A DNA stretch of 64,000 nucleotides from Paenirhodobacter enshiensis. GTDB taxonomy: Bacteria; Pseudomonadota; Alphaproteobacteria; Rhodobacterales; Rhodobacteraceae. The translations under genes were made by a program, and so were the position numbers. The stretch is taken from contig NZ_JFZB01000010.1 of the NCBI RefSeq assembly GCF_000740785.1, forward strand, positions 1-64,000, written 5' to 3'. This document shows, piece after piece, positions 50,629-59,027 of the stretch. Numbering within the stretch: position 1 is the first letter of the stretch; the number at the start of each line of letters is the position of its first letter. A model generated the notes under the pieces. That model was not told the origin of the DNA. It ran no database searches and was given only the letters and a program-made list of their open reading frames with translations.

Positions 50629-52509
50629 ATGTGCGGATGTTCAGCCTTGGGTTCCCATGTCCAGTCTTCCGGCTTCCGGCCGGAGATGCTGCGCCAGTCG
50701 TGGCTGCGCTCGCAGGCGTCCGGCGGGCTCGATCTGCGCACCCAGGCCCCGGAGCTCAGCCGCGAGGCCTTCAGTCTGGCGCTTGATCGTGCCGGCCGGT
50801 TGCGTCACGCCGCGCGCGCCATGATGCAGCGCGCCGCCGGCCTGTTCGACGGCGGCGATGCCATGGTTCTGATCTGCGATCCCGAGGGCGTGGTCATCGA
50901 GGCTGGTGGCGCCGCTCCGGTCCTGCGCCGGGCTGAGCGCAACAATCTTCAGCCCGGCGGTTGCTGGAATGAAAATTCCATTGGAACCAATGCGATCGGG
51001 ACAGCTTTGCATCTGCGCCAGCCGGTCACCATCTTGCAGGATGAGCATTTCTGCCCGGCGATCCGGCACTGGGCCTGTGCGGCCGTGCCATTGCGCGATC
51101 CGGCCGACGGCGCGCTTCTCGGGGTCGTCGATATTTCGGGCCGTCCCGGAGCGGCCTTCGGCGGGGCCGGCGCTCTGGCGACGACTTTGGGCTGGCAGAT
51201 CGAGGCGACATTGCGCGAGGCCGATCACAACCGGCACCGGACCCTGATCGAGCTGGCGCTGTCCCTGCCGGCCTGCGCTGCACAGGATGCGCGCGTTCTG
51301 CTTGACCGTTTCGGCCATCGGGTCTGGGCGAGCCCCGGGCTTGCGGGGACCCTTCAGGCTTCGAAGCTGTCAGAGGACGCTCTGACACGGCTTGCCGAGC
51401 AGCGCGACGGCCGCAGCGATGTGCTGGCCGGACGTCTGCGGGCAGCTTTGCCCGGGGCCGATGTCGACCTGCTGACCTCGGCGACCGGAGAGCCGGCGGG
51501 GCTGGTGCTGACCCTGCCCGCCGCCGGTGCGACCGTCAGGCAAACCGACAGACGACCGGCCGCCCCGGCTCTGACAGCCGCCGTGTCAAAAGGTCAAAAA
51601 TCCGAAGACGAAACGCTTTCCCTCGGGCAGATCGCTGCGGCCAGCCCGGTTCTGGCACCATTGTGCGCCACGGCGCGGAAATTCCATGACCGGGGGATCG
51701 CGCTGTGTCTGGAGGGCGCGGCGGGCACCGGCAAGACCACCCTCGCCCGCGCGCTTCATGCCGGGGTCAGCGGCGCGCTGCGCCCGTTCGTGCGTCTCGA
51801 TTGCGCCACGCTGGACTCCGACACGCTGCGCCAGGCATTGAACGGCACGGCCGGCGACGCGCCGGAGGGGCTGCACCTGCTGAACCGGGGCGGAACCCTG
51901 TGCCTGTCCGAGCCCGCCCGCACCCCGGCGGAGGCCCAGCCGATGCTCGCTCAGCTGCTCGAGCGGCTGACCCGTGGCGGCAGCGTGCCGGTGCGGCTGA
52001 TCGCGCTCAGCACCGTGCCGCTGGCCGAGGCCGTAGCTCAGGGCCGGCTGCTGCGCGAATTGCAGCTGCGTTGCGCGGGAGCGGTGATCCGTCTGCCCGG
52101 TCTGGCCGAACGACGCGGCGAGATCGGTGCGCTGCTGGGGCACTTCGCCCGGCAGATCGCCCCACCTCCGGCCAGACCGCTGCGGTTTTCCGCCGCGGCG
52201 CTGCGCGCGCTCTGTGCGCATGACTGGCCCGGAAATCTGTGGGAAATGCGCGATCTGGTCCGCGCGCTCGATGCGGTGCCCCCGGAGACGACAGATGGCC
52301 CCGCCCGCCTCGTCGAGCTGCCCGACCTGCCCGCCCGGATCTGTGCCGCTGCCGCGCCGGGCAGCAGCCGCCTGCACGAGCATGAGAAAGCCGCGGTTCT
52401 GGCGGCGGTCGCGGAGGCGCAGGGAAATCTCAGCCGGGCGGCGCGCGCCCTCGGGATCGCGCGCTCGACGCTGTATCTGAAACTCGGTCAGTATGGGCTG
52501 CGGCGCTGA
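50629..52509 (+). CDS. AcoR-like GAF/AAA/Fis regulator lacking sigma-54 contact motif
   Basis: This 626-residue regulator has an N-terminal AcoR-type GAF region (WNENSIGTNAIGTALHL and EHFCPAIRHWACAAVPL), a degenerate AAA+ domain with Walker A GAAGTGKT (363-370), and a Fis-type helix-turn-helix at the end (NLSRAARALGIARSTLYLKL). The GAFTGA loop that contacts sigma-54 is absent and the Walker B region reads TLCLSEP (423-429) without the usual Asp. The ATG at 50629 has GGAG upstream; the frame is open to 50494. It probably regulates the dehydrogenase gene that follows. Confidence 0.85.
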   Translation: MCGCSALGSHVQSSGFRPEMLRQSWLRSQASGGLDLRTQAPELSREAFSLALDRAGRLRHAARAMMQRAAGLFDGGDAMVLICDPEGVVIEAGGAAPVLRRAERNNLQPGGCWNENSIGTNAIGTALHLRQPVTILQDEHFCPAIRHWACAAVPLRDPADGALLGVVDISGRPGAAFGGAGALATTLGWQIEATLREADHNRHRTLIELALSLPACAAQDARVLLDRFGHRVWASPGLAGTLQASKLSEDALTRLAEQRDGRSDVLAGRLRAALPGADVDLLTSATGEPAGLVLTLPAAGATVRQTDRRPAAPALTAAVSKGQKSEDETLSLGQIAAASPVLAPLCATARKFHDRGIALCLEGAAGTGKTTLARALHAGVSGALRPFVRLDCATLDSDTLRQALNGTAGDAPEGLHLLNRGGTLCLSEPARTPAEAQPMLAQLLERLTRGGSVPVRLIALSTVPLAEAVAQGRLLRELQLRCAGAVIRLPGLAERRGEIGALLGHFARQIAPPPARPLRFSAAALRALCAHDWPGNLWEMRDLVRALDAVPPETTDGPARLVELPDLPARICAAAAPGSSRLHEHEKAAVLAAVAEAQGNLSRAARALGIARSTLYLKLGQYGLRR

Positions 52510-52529
52510 TCCGCGCACGGGCGGGAGCT

Positions 52530-52544
52530 GTCCGAAAATCGGAC
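52530..52544. promoter_or_regulatory. inverted repeat between regulator and dehydrogenase
   Basis: GTCCGA-AAA-TCGGAC has perfect 6-bp arms and lies 93 bp before the dehydrogenase ATG. It could be an operator or a weak terminator for the regulator. Confidence 0.35.
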
Positions 52545-52637
52545 GGTTTCGCCCTGCCGCGGCCCTTCCCGAGTGCCCCCGACCGCCCCTATCCTGTGGT
52601 TCGACACTGCATGTCTCAATCGAGTGAGGAGGCTCCG

Positions 52638-53675
52638 ATGAAAGCTCTGGTTTACCAAGGTCCGGGTCAGAAAGACTGGATCGAGAAGGACAAGCCGACG
52701 ATCCTGAAACCCACCGACGTGATCGTGAAAATCACCAAGACCACGATCTGCGGCACCGATCTGCATATCCTCAAGGGCGACGTTCCGGCGGTGACCCCGG
52801 GGCGCACGCTCGGTCACGAAGGCGTGGGCATCGTCGAAGAGGTCGGCGCTGCAGTTGCCAACTTCAAGCCCGGCGACGCGGTGCTGATCTCCTGCGTCAC
52901 CTCCTGCGGCAAATGCGCCAACTGCAAGCGCGGGCTCTACTCGCATTGCGACGATGGCGGCTGGATCCTCGGCCATCTGATCGACGGCACGCAGGCCGAA
53001 TACGTGCGCATCCCGCATGGCGACAACTCGCTCTACCCGATCCCGGAGGGCGCCGATGAAGAGGCGCTGGTGATGCTGTCGGACATCATGCCGACCGGCT
53101 TCGAGATCGGGGTGCAATACGGCCGTGTCAAGCCGGGCGACACCGTGGCGATCGTGGGCGCGGGACCGGTGGGCATGTCGGTGCTGCTGACCGCGCAGTT
53201 CTATTCGCCCGCGCGCATCGTGATGATCGACATGGACCCGGCGCGCCTCGCGCTGGCCCGGCAGTTCGGCGCGACCGACACGATTCAGGTCGGCTCCGAG
53301 GATGTCGTGGCGAAGGTCATGGAGATGACCGGCGGCCTCGGCGTCGATGTGGCGATCGAGGCGGTGGGCGTGCCCGCGACCTTCGATACCTGCCAGAAGA
53401 TCGTCTCGGCCGGCGGCAGCATCGCCAATGTCGGCGTGCACGGCAAGCCGGTGGAGCTGCATATCGAAGAGCTCTGGATCAAGAACATCAACATTTCGAT
53501 GGGGCTGGTGAATACCAATACCACGCCGATGCTGCTGAAAACTCTGGGCACCGGCAAGGTCGACCCCTCGAAGCTGGTCACCCACCGCTTCGGGCTGAAC
53601 GAGATGCTTGCCGCCTATGAGGTGTTCGGCAACGCCGCGCGCGAGAAGGCGATGAAAGTGATCCTGAGCGCCTGA
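52638..53675 (+). CDS. zinc-dependent alcohol dehydrogenase
   Basis: This 345-residue medium-chain dehydrogenase has catalytic zinc ligands C38 and H60 (GHE), structural zinc cysteines C90, C93, C96 and C104, and the nucleotide-binding GAGPVGMS. The overall sequence resembles the secondary-alcohol/isopropanol-type group that also acts on short-chain alcohols and aldehydes. GAGGAGG precedes the ATG. The upstream AcoR-like regulator suggests induction by an alcohol, acetoin or aldehyde. Confidence 0.9.
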   Translation: MKALVYQGPGQKDWIEKDKPTILKPTDVIVKITKTTICGTDLHILKGDVPAVTPGRTLGHEGVGIVEEVGAAVANFKPGDAVLISCVTSCGKCANCKRGLYSHCDDGGWILGHLIDGTQAEYVRIPHGDNSLYPIPEGADEEALVMLSDIMPTGFEIGVQYGRVKPGDTVAIVGAGPVGMSVLLTAQFYSPARIVMIDMDPARLALARQFGATDTIQVGSEDVVAKVMEMTGGLGVDVAIEAVGVPATFDTCQKIVSAGGSIANVGVHGKPVELHIEELWIKNINISMGLVNTNTTPMLLKTLGTGKVDPSKLVTHRFGLNEMLAAYEVFGNAAREKAMKVILSA

Positions 53676-53697
53676 GCCCGGCACCCGCACACAACAG

Positions 53698-53720
53698 CCC
53701 CGGCCGGATCTCGGCCGGGG
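53698..53720. terminator. hairpin between convergent dehydrogenase genes
   Basis: CCCCGGCCG and CGGCCGGGG form a perfect 9-bp stem with a GATCT loop. It lies between two convergent stop codons and has no long T-tract. Confidence 0.55.
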
Positions 53721-53732
53721 TATCCCTTCCCC

Positions 53733-54617
53733 TCAGCCCAGCTTGCGCAACCGCGCGATCAGCGCCGAGGTATCCCAGCGGTGCCCGCCCATCGCCTGGA
53801 CTTCCTTGTAGAACTGATCGACCAGCGCGGTCAGCGGCAGGCTCGCGCCGGTGTCGTCGGCCGTTGCCAGACAGATCCCCAGATCCTTGCGCATCCAGTC
53901 GACCGCGAAGCCGAAATCGTATTTCCCCTCCGCCATCGTCCCGGCACGGTTCGACATCTGCCACGAGCCCGCCGCGCCCTGGCTGATCGCGGCCACGACC
54001 TCGGGAATCGCGAGCCCGGCCTTCTCGGCGAAATGCAGCGACTCGGCCAGCCCCTGAACCACGCCGGCGATGGCGATCTGGTTGCACATCTTGGTCAGCT
54101 GGCCGGCGCCGACATCGCCCATCCGACGGCAGGCCTTGGCATAGGCGGCGATCACCGGCTCGGCGCGGGCGTAATCGGCTTCGGAGCCGCCGCACATCAC
54201 GCTGAGCGCGCCGCTCTCCGCCCCGGCCTGACCGCCCGAGACCGGTGCGTCGACATAGCCGAGCCCCTGCGCCGCGGCCACACCGGCCAGCTCGCGCGAG
54301 ACCCGGGCCGAGACGGTGGTGTGATCGACGAAGACCGCGCCCGGTGCCATGCCGGAAAAGGCGCCGCCGGGGCCGGTGCAGACGGCGCGCAGATCGTCGT
54401 CATTGCCGACGCAGGCCATCACGAAATCGCATCCCGCAGCGGCTTCGGCGGGGGTGGGGGCGCTGGTCGCGCCGAACCGGGGGCCGAATTTCCCGACCCA
54501 GGCGGCGGCCTTCGCCGGGTTGCGGTTGTAGACCGTCACCGCATGGCCCGCCCCCGCCAGATGGCCCGCCATCGGAAACCCCATCACGCCCAATCCCAGA
54601 AAAGCCACCTTCGCCAT
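53733..54617 (-). CDS. 3-hydroxyisobutyrate dehydrogenase family oxidoreductase
   Basis: This 294-residue beta-hydroxyacid dehydrogenase starts VAFLGLGVMGFPMAGHLAGA (NAD(P) binding), has the substrate motif DAPVSGGQAGAESG and the catalytic lysine segment GQLTKMCNQIAIAG. Members act on 3-hydroxyisobutyrate, tartronate semialdehyde or succinic semialdehyde; I cannot tell which from sequence alone. AGGAGAA precedes the ATG. Confidence 0.88.
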   Translation of the reverse strand: MAKVAFLGLGVMGFPMAGHLAGAGHAVTVYNRNPAKAAAWVGKFGPRFGATSAPTPAEAAAGCDFVMACVGNDDDLRAVCTGPGGAFSGMAPGAVFVDHTTVSARVSRELAGVAAAQGLGYVDAPVSGGQAGAESGALSVMCGGSEADYARAEPVIAAYAKACRRMGDVGAGQLTKMCNQIAIAGVVQGLAESLHFAEKAGLAIPEVVAAISQGAAGSWQMSNRAGTMAEGKYDFGFAVDWMRKDLGICLATADDTGASLPLTALVDQFYKEVQAMGGHRWDTSALIARLRKLG

Positions 54618-54724
54618 GCACGTTCTCCTGATGGCGCGCCGGAAAACGCGCGTTGATCATCTGTCCCGGCTGACTTACTAACGCCCCTGCCCGTTCCGTC
54701 AACCGCAGCCGAGACCGATCCCGC

Positions 54725-57184
54725 ATGTTCACCCTGTTTCGATGGCTGGTTCGCCTGATCGCCGGTCTTCTCGCGCTGATCGTGCTCGCCGGAGTGGCGA
54801 TCTGGTATTTCGCGGCCCGCTCGCTGCCCGATTACAACGCCACCTATAGCGTCGGCGGTATCTCTGCCCCGGTCGAGATCGTGCGCTCGACCGAGGATGT
54901 GCCGCATATCTTCGGCGCGAATGACGAGGACGCCTATTTCGCCCTCGGCCTTGCCCATGCGCAGGACCGGCTGTGGCAGATGACGGTGCTGCGCCGCACC
55001 GTGCAGGGCCGGCTGAGCGAGGTGTTCGGCGCGAGCACGCTGCGCACCGACGAGCTGATGCGCCGCCTCGATCTTTACGGTGCGGCCGTGAAATCGGTGG
55101 CGGCACAGGACGCGCCCACCCGCGCCGCTCTCGAGGCCTATGCCCGCGGCGTCAATGCCTGGATCGAGCAGGTGAACAGCAAGGCTCTTGGCCGCGGTGC
55201 GCCCGAGTTCTTCGTGTTCGATGCTCCCATCGCTTACTGGACGCCGGCGGATTCGATCGCGATCCAGAAGCTCCTGGCCGCCGAAAGCTCTCCGGCGCTG
55301 CAAAACGAGGTGCTGCGCGCGCGAATCTCGCTGCTCGGTCAGGGCTGGGTGAATGACATTCTGCCCGACATGCCCGGCCAGAGCGTGCCGAAGGGGCCCG
55401 AGTATGGCGCGATCTTCCCGACCGTGCCGAAGCAGATGACCATCGAGGATACCGAGGCCCCGATGTCCCCCTTTCCGTCGCCGGCTCTGACCGCCCGGGC
55501 GAATGCCTTTGCCGCCGCCGCCCGTCGCTCGGCCGCCGGGGGCACGCTTCTGGCGAACGATCCGCAGATGGGGTTCACCACGCCGTCGTGGTGGTATCTG
55601 GCGCGGCTGCAGCTGAAATCGGGCGGCGTGATCGGTGCCACCATCCCGGGCATTCCCTTCATCCTCACCGGCCGGAGCGAGACTTTCGGCTGGGGCATCG
55701 CGCCCGCTTATGTCGACGATCAGGATCTGCATGTCGAGGAGCTGAACCCCTCGGACCCGACGCAATACCGCACGCCGGGCGGCTGGAAGCCGTTCGAGAC
55801 CCGCCGCACCATCATCGAGGTCAAGGATGCCCAGCCCGTCACCATCACCCTGCGCTGGAGCGACAACGGCCCCGTCCTGCCGCCGAGCCATTTCAACCTG
55901 GCGGCGGTGACGCCTCCGGGGGCGGTGATGTCGCTCAGCTGGACAGCACTGTCGGAGAGCGACACCACGCTCAGCGCGATGCGGGCGCTGATGCAGGCGG
56001 GCAGCATCGACGCCGCGGTGAAGGCGGGCGCGGGCTGGGTCGCGCCGGCGATGGATGTGGTGCTCGGCGATCAGAAGAGTGTCGGGCGCGTCACCATGGG
56101 CGCGATCCCGCGCCGCGATCCGCGCAACGTGACCTTCGGGCGGATGCCCTCGCCCGGCTGGCTGCCCGAGGACCGCTGGCAGGGCACCCTGCCCTATGAC
56201 GACACGCCGCGCGATCTGTCGCCGCAAGACGGCGTGGCGATGGCGACCGACGCGATGACGGTCAACCGCAGCTTCCCGGGCCATGTCAGCTATGACTGGG
56301 GCGACAGTCAGCGCATCCAGCGCCTGTCGCGCCTGATGGGCGAGCGCGAGGTGCATTCGCGCGAAAGTTTCATGTCGATCCAGCTCGATACGGTCAGCCA
56401 GGCCGCACGCAGCCTGTTGCCGCTGGTGGGCAAGGATCTGTGGTATACCGGCGCCCCGGCGCCCGAGGGCACGCCCGAAAGAATGCGTCAGCAGGCGCTC
56501 GGGCTGCTGGCGGCCTGGGACGGCGACATGAACGAGCATCTGCCCGAGCCGCTGATCTACGCCGCCTGGATGAAGGCTCTGCAAAACCGCATCATCCGCG
56601 ATGAGCTGGGCCCGCTCGCTTCCGAGTTCGACCATCTCGATCCGCTGTTCATCGAACGGGTGTTCCGCAACACCGACGGTGCCGCGCGCTGGTGCGACGT
56701 GCTGCAATCGGCCCCGGTCGAGACCTGCACCGACATGGCGCGGATGGCGCTCGACGATGCGCTGATGCAGCTGAAGGCGAAATACGGACCCGATCTGCAA
56801 AGCTGGCGGTGGGGCGATGCGCATGAGGCGCGGCAAGATCACCCGCTGCTCGGCCGCGCGGCGTTCCTGAACTGGTTCGTCAACATCCGGCAATCGGTCT
56901 CGGGCGGTGATTTCACCCTCGCGCGCAACGCGACGGCGGGCGACGGGGCCGATCCCTTCGCCGCGGTCGCGGGTGCCGGCTATCGCGGCGTCTACGATTT
57001 CGCCGACCCCGACAGCTCGGTGTTCATCACCGCGACGGGACAGTCGGGCAATCCGCTCTCGGGCCATTACGACGATCTCGCGGGGCTGTGGCGGCGGGGC
57101 GAATACATCCCGATGTCGCTCGACCCCGAACTTGCCCATGCCGCAGCCGCGGGTATCACCCGGCTGGAGCCCGCGACGCCCTGA
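54725..57184 (+). CDS. penicillin acylase family protein, nucleophile missing
   Basis: This 819-residue protein has an N-terminal membrane anchor or uncleaved signal (10-32) and the penicillin amidase domain order: alpha-chain region with VPHIFGANDEDAYFALGLAH, a linker, then the beta-chain start and GGTLLANDPQMG and IPFILTGRSETFGWG. In active members the beta chain begins with Ser in SNxW/SNAF-type motifs after self-cleavage; here the codon at 55499-55501 is GCG (A259, in ARANAF). Without Ser, Thr or Cys there, neither processing nor catalysis is expected. GATCCCGC precedes the ATG. Confidence 0.88.
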   Translation: MFTLFRWLVRLIAGLLALIVLAGVAIWYFAARSLPDYNATYSVGGISAPVEIVRSTEDVPHIFGANDEDAYFALGLAHAQDRLWQMTVLRRTVQGRLSEVFGASTLRTDELMRRLDLYGAAVKSVAAQDAPTRAALEAYARGVNAWIEQVNSKALGRGAPEFFVFDAPIAYWTPADSIAIQKLLAAESSPALQNEVLRARISLLGQGWVNDILPDMPGQSVPKGPEYGAIFPTVPKQMTIEDTEAPMSPFPSPALTARANAFAAAARRSAAGGTLLANDPQMGFTTPSWWYLARLQLKSGGVIGATIPGIPFILTGRSETFGWGIAPAYVDDQDLHVEELNPSDPTQYRTPGGWKPFETRRTIIEVKDAQPVTITLRWSDNGPVLPPSHFNLAAVTPPGAVMSLSWTALSESDTTLSAMRALMQAGSIDAAVKAGAGWVAPAMDVVLGDQKSVGRVTMGAIPRRDPRNVTFGRMPSPGWLPEDRWQGTLPYDDTPRDLSPQDGVAMATDAMTVNRSFPGHVSYDWGDSQRIQRLSRLMGEREVHSRESFMSIQLDTVSQAARSLLPLVGKDLWYTGAPAPEGTPERMRQQALGLLAAWDGDMNEHLPEPLIYAAWMKALQNRIIRDELGPLASEFDHLDPLFIERVFRNTDGAARWCDVLQSAPVETCTDMARMALDDALMQLKAKYGPDLQSWRWGDAHEARQDHPLLGRAAFLNWFVNIRQSVSGGDFTLARNATAGDGADPFAAVAGAGYRGVYDFADPDSSVFITATGQSGNPLSGHYDDLAGLWRRGEYIPMSLDPELAHAAAAGITRLEPATP

Positions 57185-57236
57185 ACCAGCGCTTCCCGGC
57201 CCGATCTGGAAGAACCCCACCCCACCGAAAGAAGAA

Positions 57237-57268
57237 GCCCCCGGCGCGCGAACGCCGGGGGCTTTTTT
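57237..57268 (+). terminator. Rho-independent terminator of the penicillin-acylase-like gene
   Basis: A perfect 10-bp stem (57237-57246 with 57253-57262) with a six-base loop is followed by six T. Confidence 0.93.
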
Positions 57269-57311
57269 CTGTGTCGTGCCGGGCTGTGCGGGCCTGACCT
57301 GCGGCCCGGGA

Positions 57312-58550
57312 TCAGAGCGCGCGGTAGCGGGCGCGCTGCGTGCCGGTCCACTCGACGTCGAGGACCCAGCCCTCCTTCGTCTCGCGCTCGGTGCGCACGA
57401 CGTTGTGCTCGTGCAGCCAGGCGCGGCGGCGGCCCTCGTCGAAGGGCACGAGCAGCTCCTCGCGGTGGCGTTCCTCGGCGAGCTGCGCCTCGATCGCCGA
57501 GACGAGCGCGGGCACCCCCTCGCCGGTCAGCGCCGAAACCGCCTGGATCGTCGTCTTGCGCGCGTCCTGCACCAGAAGCGCATCGCGCATCGGCTGCGAC
57601 AGCGCGTCGATCTTGTTCCAGACCTCGATCATCGGCACGTCTTCATCGACCCCGAGCGAGTCGAGGATTTCGGCCACGTCCTCGGCCTGCTCCTCGGTCT
57701 CGGGGTGGCTGATGTCGCGCACGTGCAGGATCAGATCGGCTTCGAGCACCTCTTCGAGCGTGGCGCGGAACGCCGCGACAAGCTCATGCGGCAGATCCGA
57801 GATGAAGCCCACCGTGTCCGACAGGATGATCTTGCGCCCCGAAGCCAGCGTCACCCCGCGCATCGTCGGGTCGAGCGTGGCGAACAACATGTCCTTCGCC
57901 AGCACCTCGGCGCCGGTCATGCGGTTGAACAGCGTGGATTTTCCGGCGTTGGTATAGCCCACCAGCGCGACGATCGGGAACGGCACCTTGCGCCGCGCGG
58001 CGCGGTGCAGTTCGCGCGTTTTCACCACCTTCGACAGCTGGCGGCGGATGCGGATCACCTGCTCGTCGATGGCGCGGCGGTCGGCCTCGATCTGGGTCTC
58101 GCCCGGGCCGCCGACGAAGCCGAAGCCGCCGCGTTGCCGCTCAAGGTGGGTCCAGGCGCGCACCAGCCGGGTGCGCTGATAGCTGAGCGCGGCAAGCTCG
58201 ACCTGCAACACGCCTTCGCGCGTGCGGGCGCGGTCGGCGAAGATCTCGAGGATCAGCCCGGTCCGGTCGAGGAGCTTGACCCCCCAGTCCTTTTCCAGAT
58301 TGCGCTGCTGCACCGGCGTCACCGGGCCGTCGACCAGAACCAGATCGACCTCGGCCGCACTCAGCCGCTCTTTCAGCTCTTCGAGCTTACCGGAGCCGAA
58401 CAGATGTCCGGCATTGGGTTTCGGAAGGCGCACGACCTCGTGGCCGACGACTTCCATGTCGGGAAGTGCGGCAGCGAGCGACACCGCCTCGGCCAGGCGA
58501 AGCTCCGGCTCGCGCCGGGCCTCGGCCGACCTGAGATCGGGGTGAAGCAC
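57312..58550 (-). CDS. hflX: GTPase HflX
   Basis: This ribosome-associated GTPase splits stalled ribosomes under stress. It has the N-terminal HflX domain, GPGETQIEADRR, G1 GYTNAGKST, G3 DTVGF and G4 NKID. From the GTG at 58550 it has 412 residues, but there is no ribosome-binding site there. The frame runs upstream, in the family's usual N-terminal register, to a CTG at 58595 overlapping the hfq TGA and preceded by GAGGG, which would add 15 residues. The hfq-hflX pair is conserved. Confidence 0.92.
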   Translation of the reverse strand: MLHPDLRSAEARREPELRLAEAVSLAAALPDMEVVGHEVVRLPKPNAGHLFGSGKLEELKERLSAAEVDLVLVDGPVTPVQQRNLEKDWGVKLLDRTGLILEIFADRARTREGVLQVELAALSYQRTRLVRAWTHLERQRGGFGFVGGPGETQIEADRRAIDEQVIRIRRQLSKVVKTRELHRAARRKVPFPIVALVGYTNAGKSTLFNRMTGAEVLAKDMLFATLDPTMRGVTLASGRKIILSDTVGFISDLPHELVAAFRATLEEVLEADLILHVRDISHPETEEQAEDVAEILDSLGVDEDVPMIEVWNKIDALSQPMRDALLVQDARKTTIQAVSALTGEGVPALVSAIEAQLAEERHREELLVPFDEGRRRAWLHEHNVVRTERETKEGWVLDVEWTGTQRARYRAL

Positions 58551-58591
58551 ATAGGCCCGCGTCGGACGGGCCTGCGAGGAAACCGGGGCGC

Positions 58592-58825
58592 TCAGTCTTC
58601 GCCCTCGTACAGAGTGATCGGCTGACCGGGCATGATGGTCGAGATCGCGTGTTTGTAAACCAGCTGCGACTGGCCGTCGCGGCGCAGCAGCACGCAGAAA
58701 TTGTCGAACCAGGTAATCACGCCCTGCAGCTTGACGCCGTTGATCAGGAAGATCGTCACCGGCACCTTGGTCTTGCGGACGTGGTTGAGGAAGGCGTCCT
58801 GCAGGTTCTGTTTATCGGCAGCCAT
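58592..58825 (-). CDS. hfq: RNA chaperone Hfq
   Basis: This 77-residue Sm-like protein forms hexamers that pair sRNAs with mRNAs. It has the Sm1 region ([20 protein letters not shown]) and the Sm2 YKHA motif ([10 protein letters not shown]), with QNLQDAFLN at the N-terminus for the poly-U face. The C-terminal tail is very short, as usual in alphaproteobacteria. The ATG at 58825 is chosen; the longer frame (58885) adds non-family residues. Confidence 0.96.
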   Translation of the reverse strand: MAADKQNLQDAFLNHVRKTKVPVTIFLINGVKLQGVITWFDNFCVLLRRDGQSQLVYKHAISTIMPGQPITLYEGED

Positions 58826-59027
58826 GTGTTTTTTTGCCTTTGAGACTTGACGTTTCTTGTTGTCGCTTCTGGTTGCCCCCGTCACGCGCTGTCACGCATC
58901 CCGGCAGGTCGCGCGGGCGCGCACTCCTCCCCCGCGGGTCGAGTATGCGCGGCCCGGGGGCAAGATTCCACCCCCAATTTCAGCCCGTTATCGCGATGTC
59001 CCGCAGCAGGTCCGCTTGCGGCCCGGA

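Noticed and set aside
52545-52637. Sigma-54 promoter before the alcohol dehydrogenase
   Set aside because: The nearest candidate has GG and GC separated by nine bases instead of ten and lacks the TGGCAC core; the regulator also lacks GAFTGA.
54584-57220. 878-codon minus-strand frame opposite the penicillin-acylase-like gene
   Set aside because: Low-complexity Arg/Gly/His composition and full overlap with a gene that has clear family motifs.
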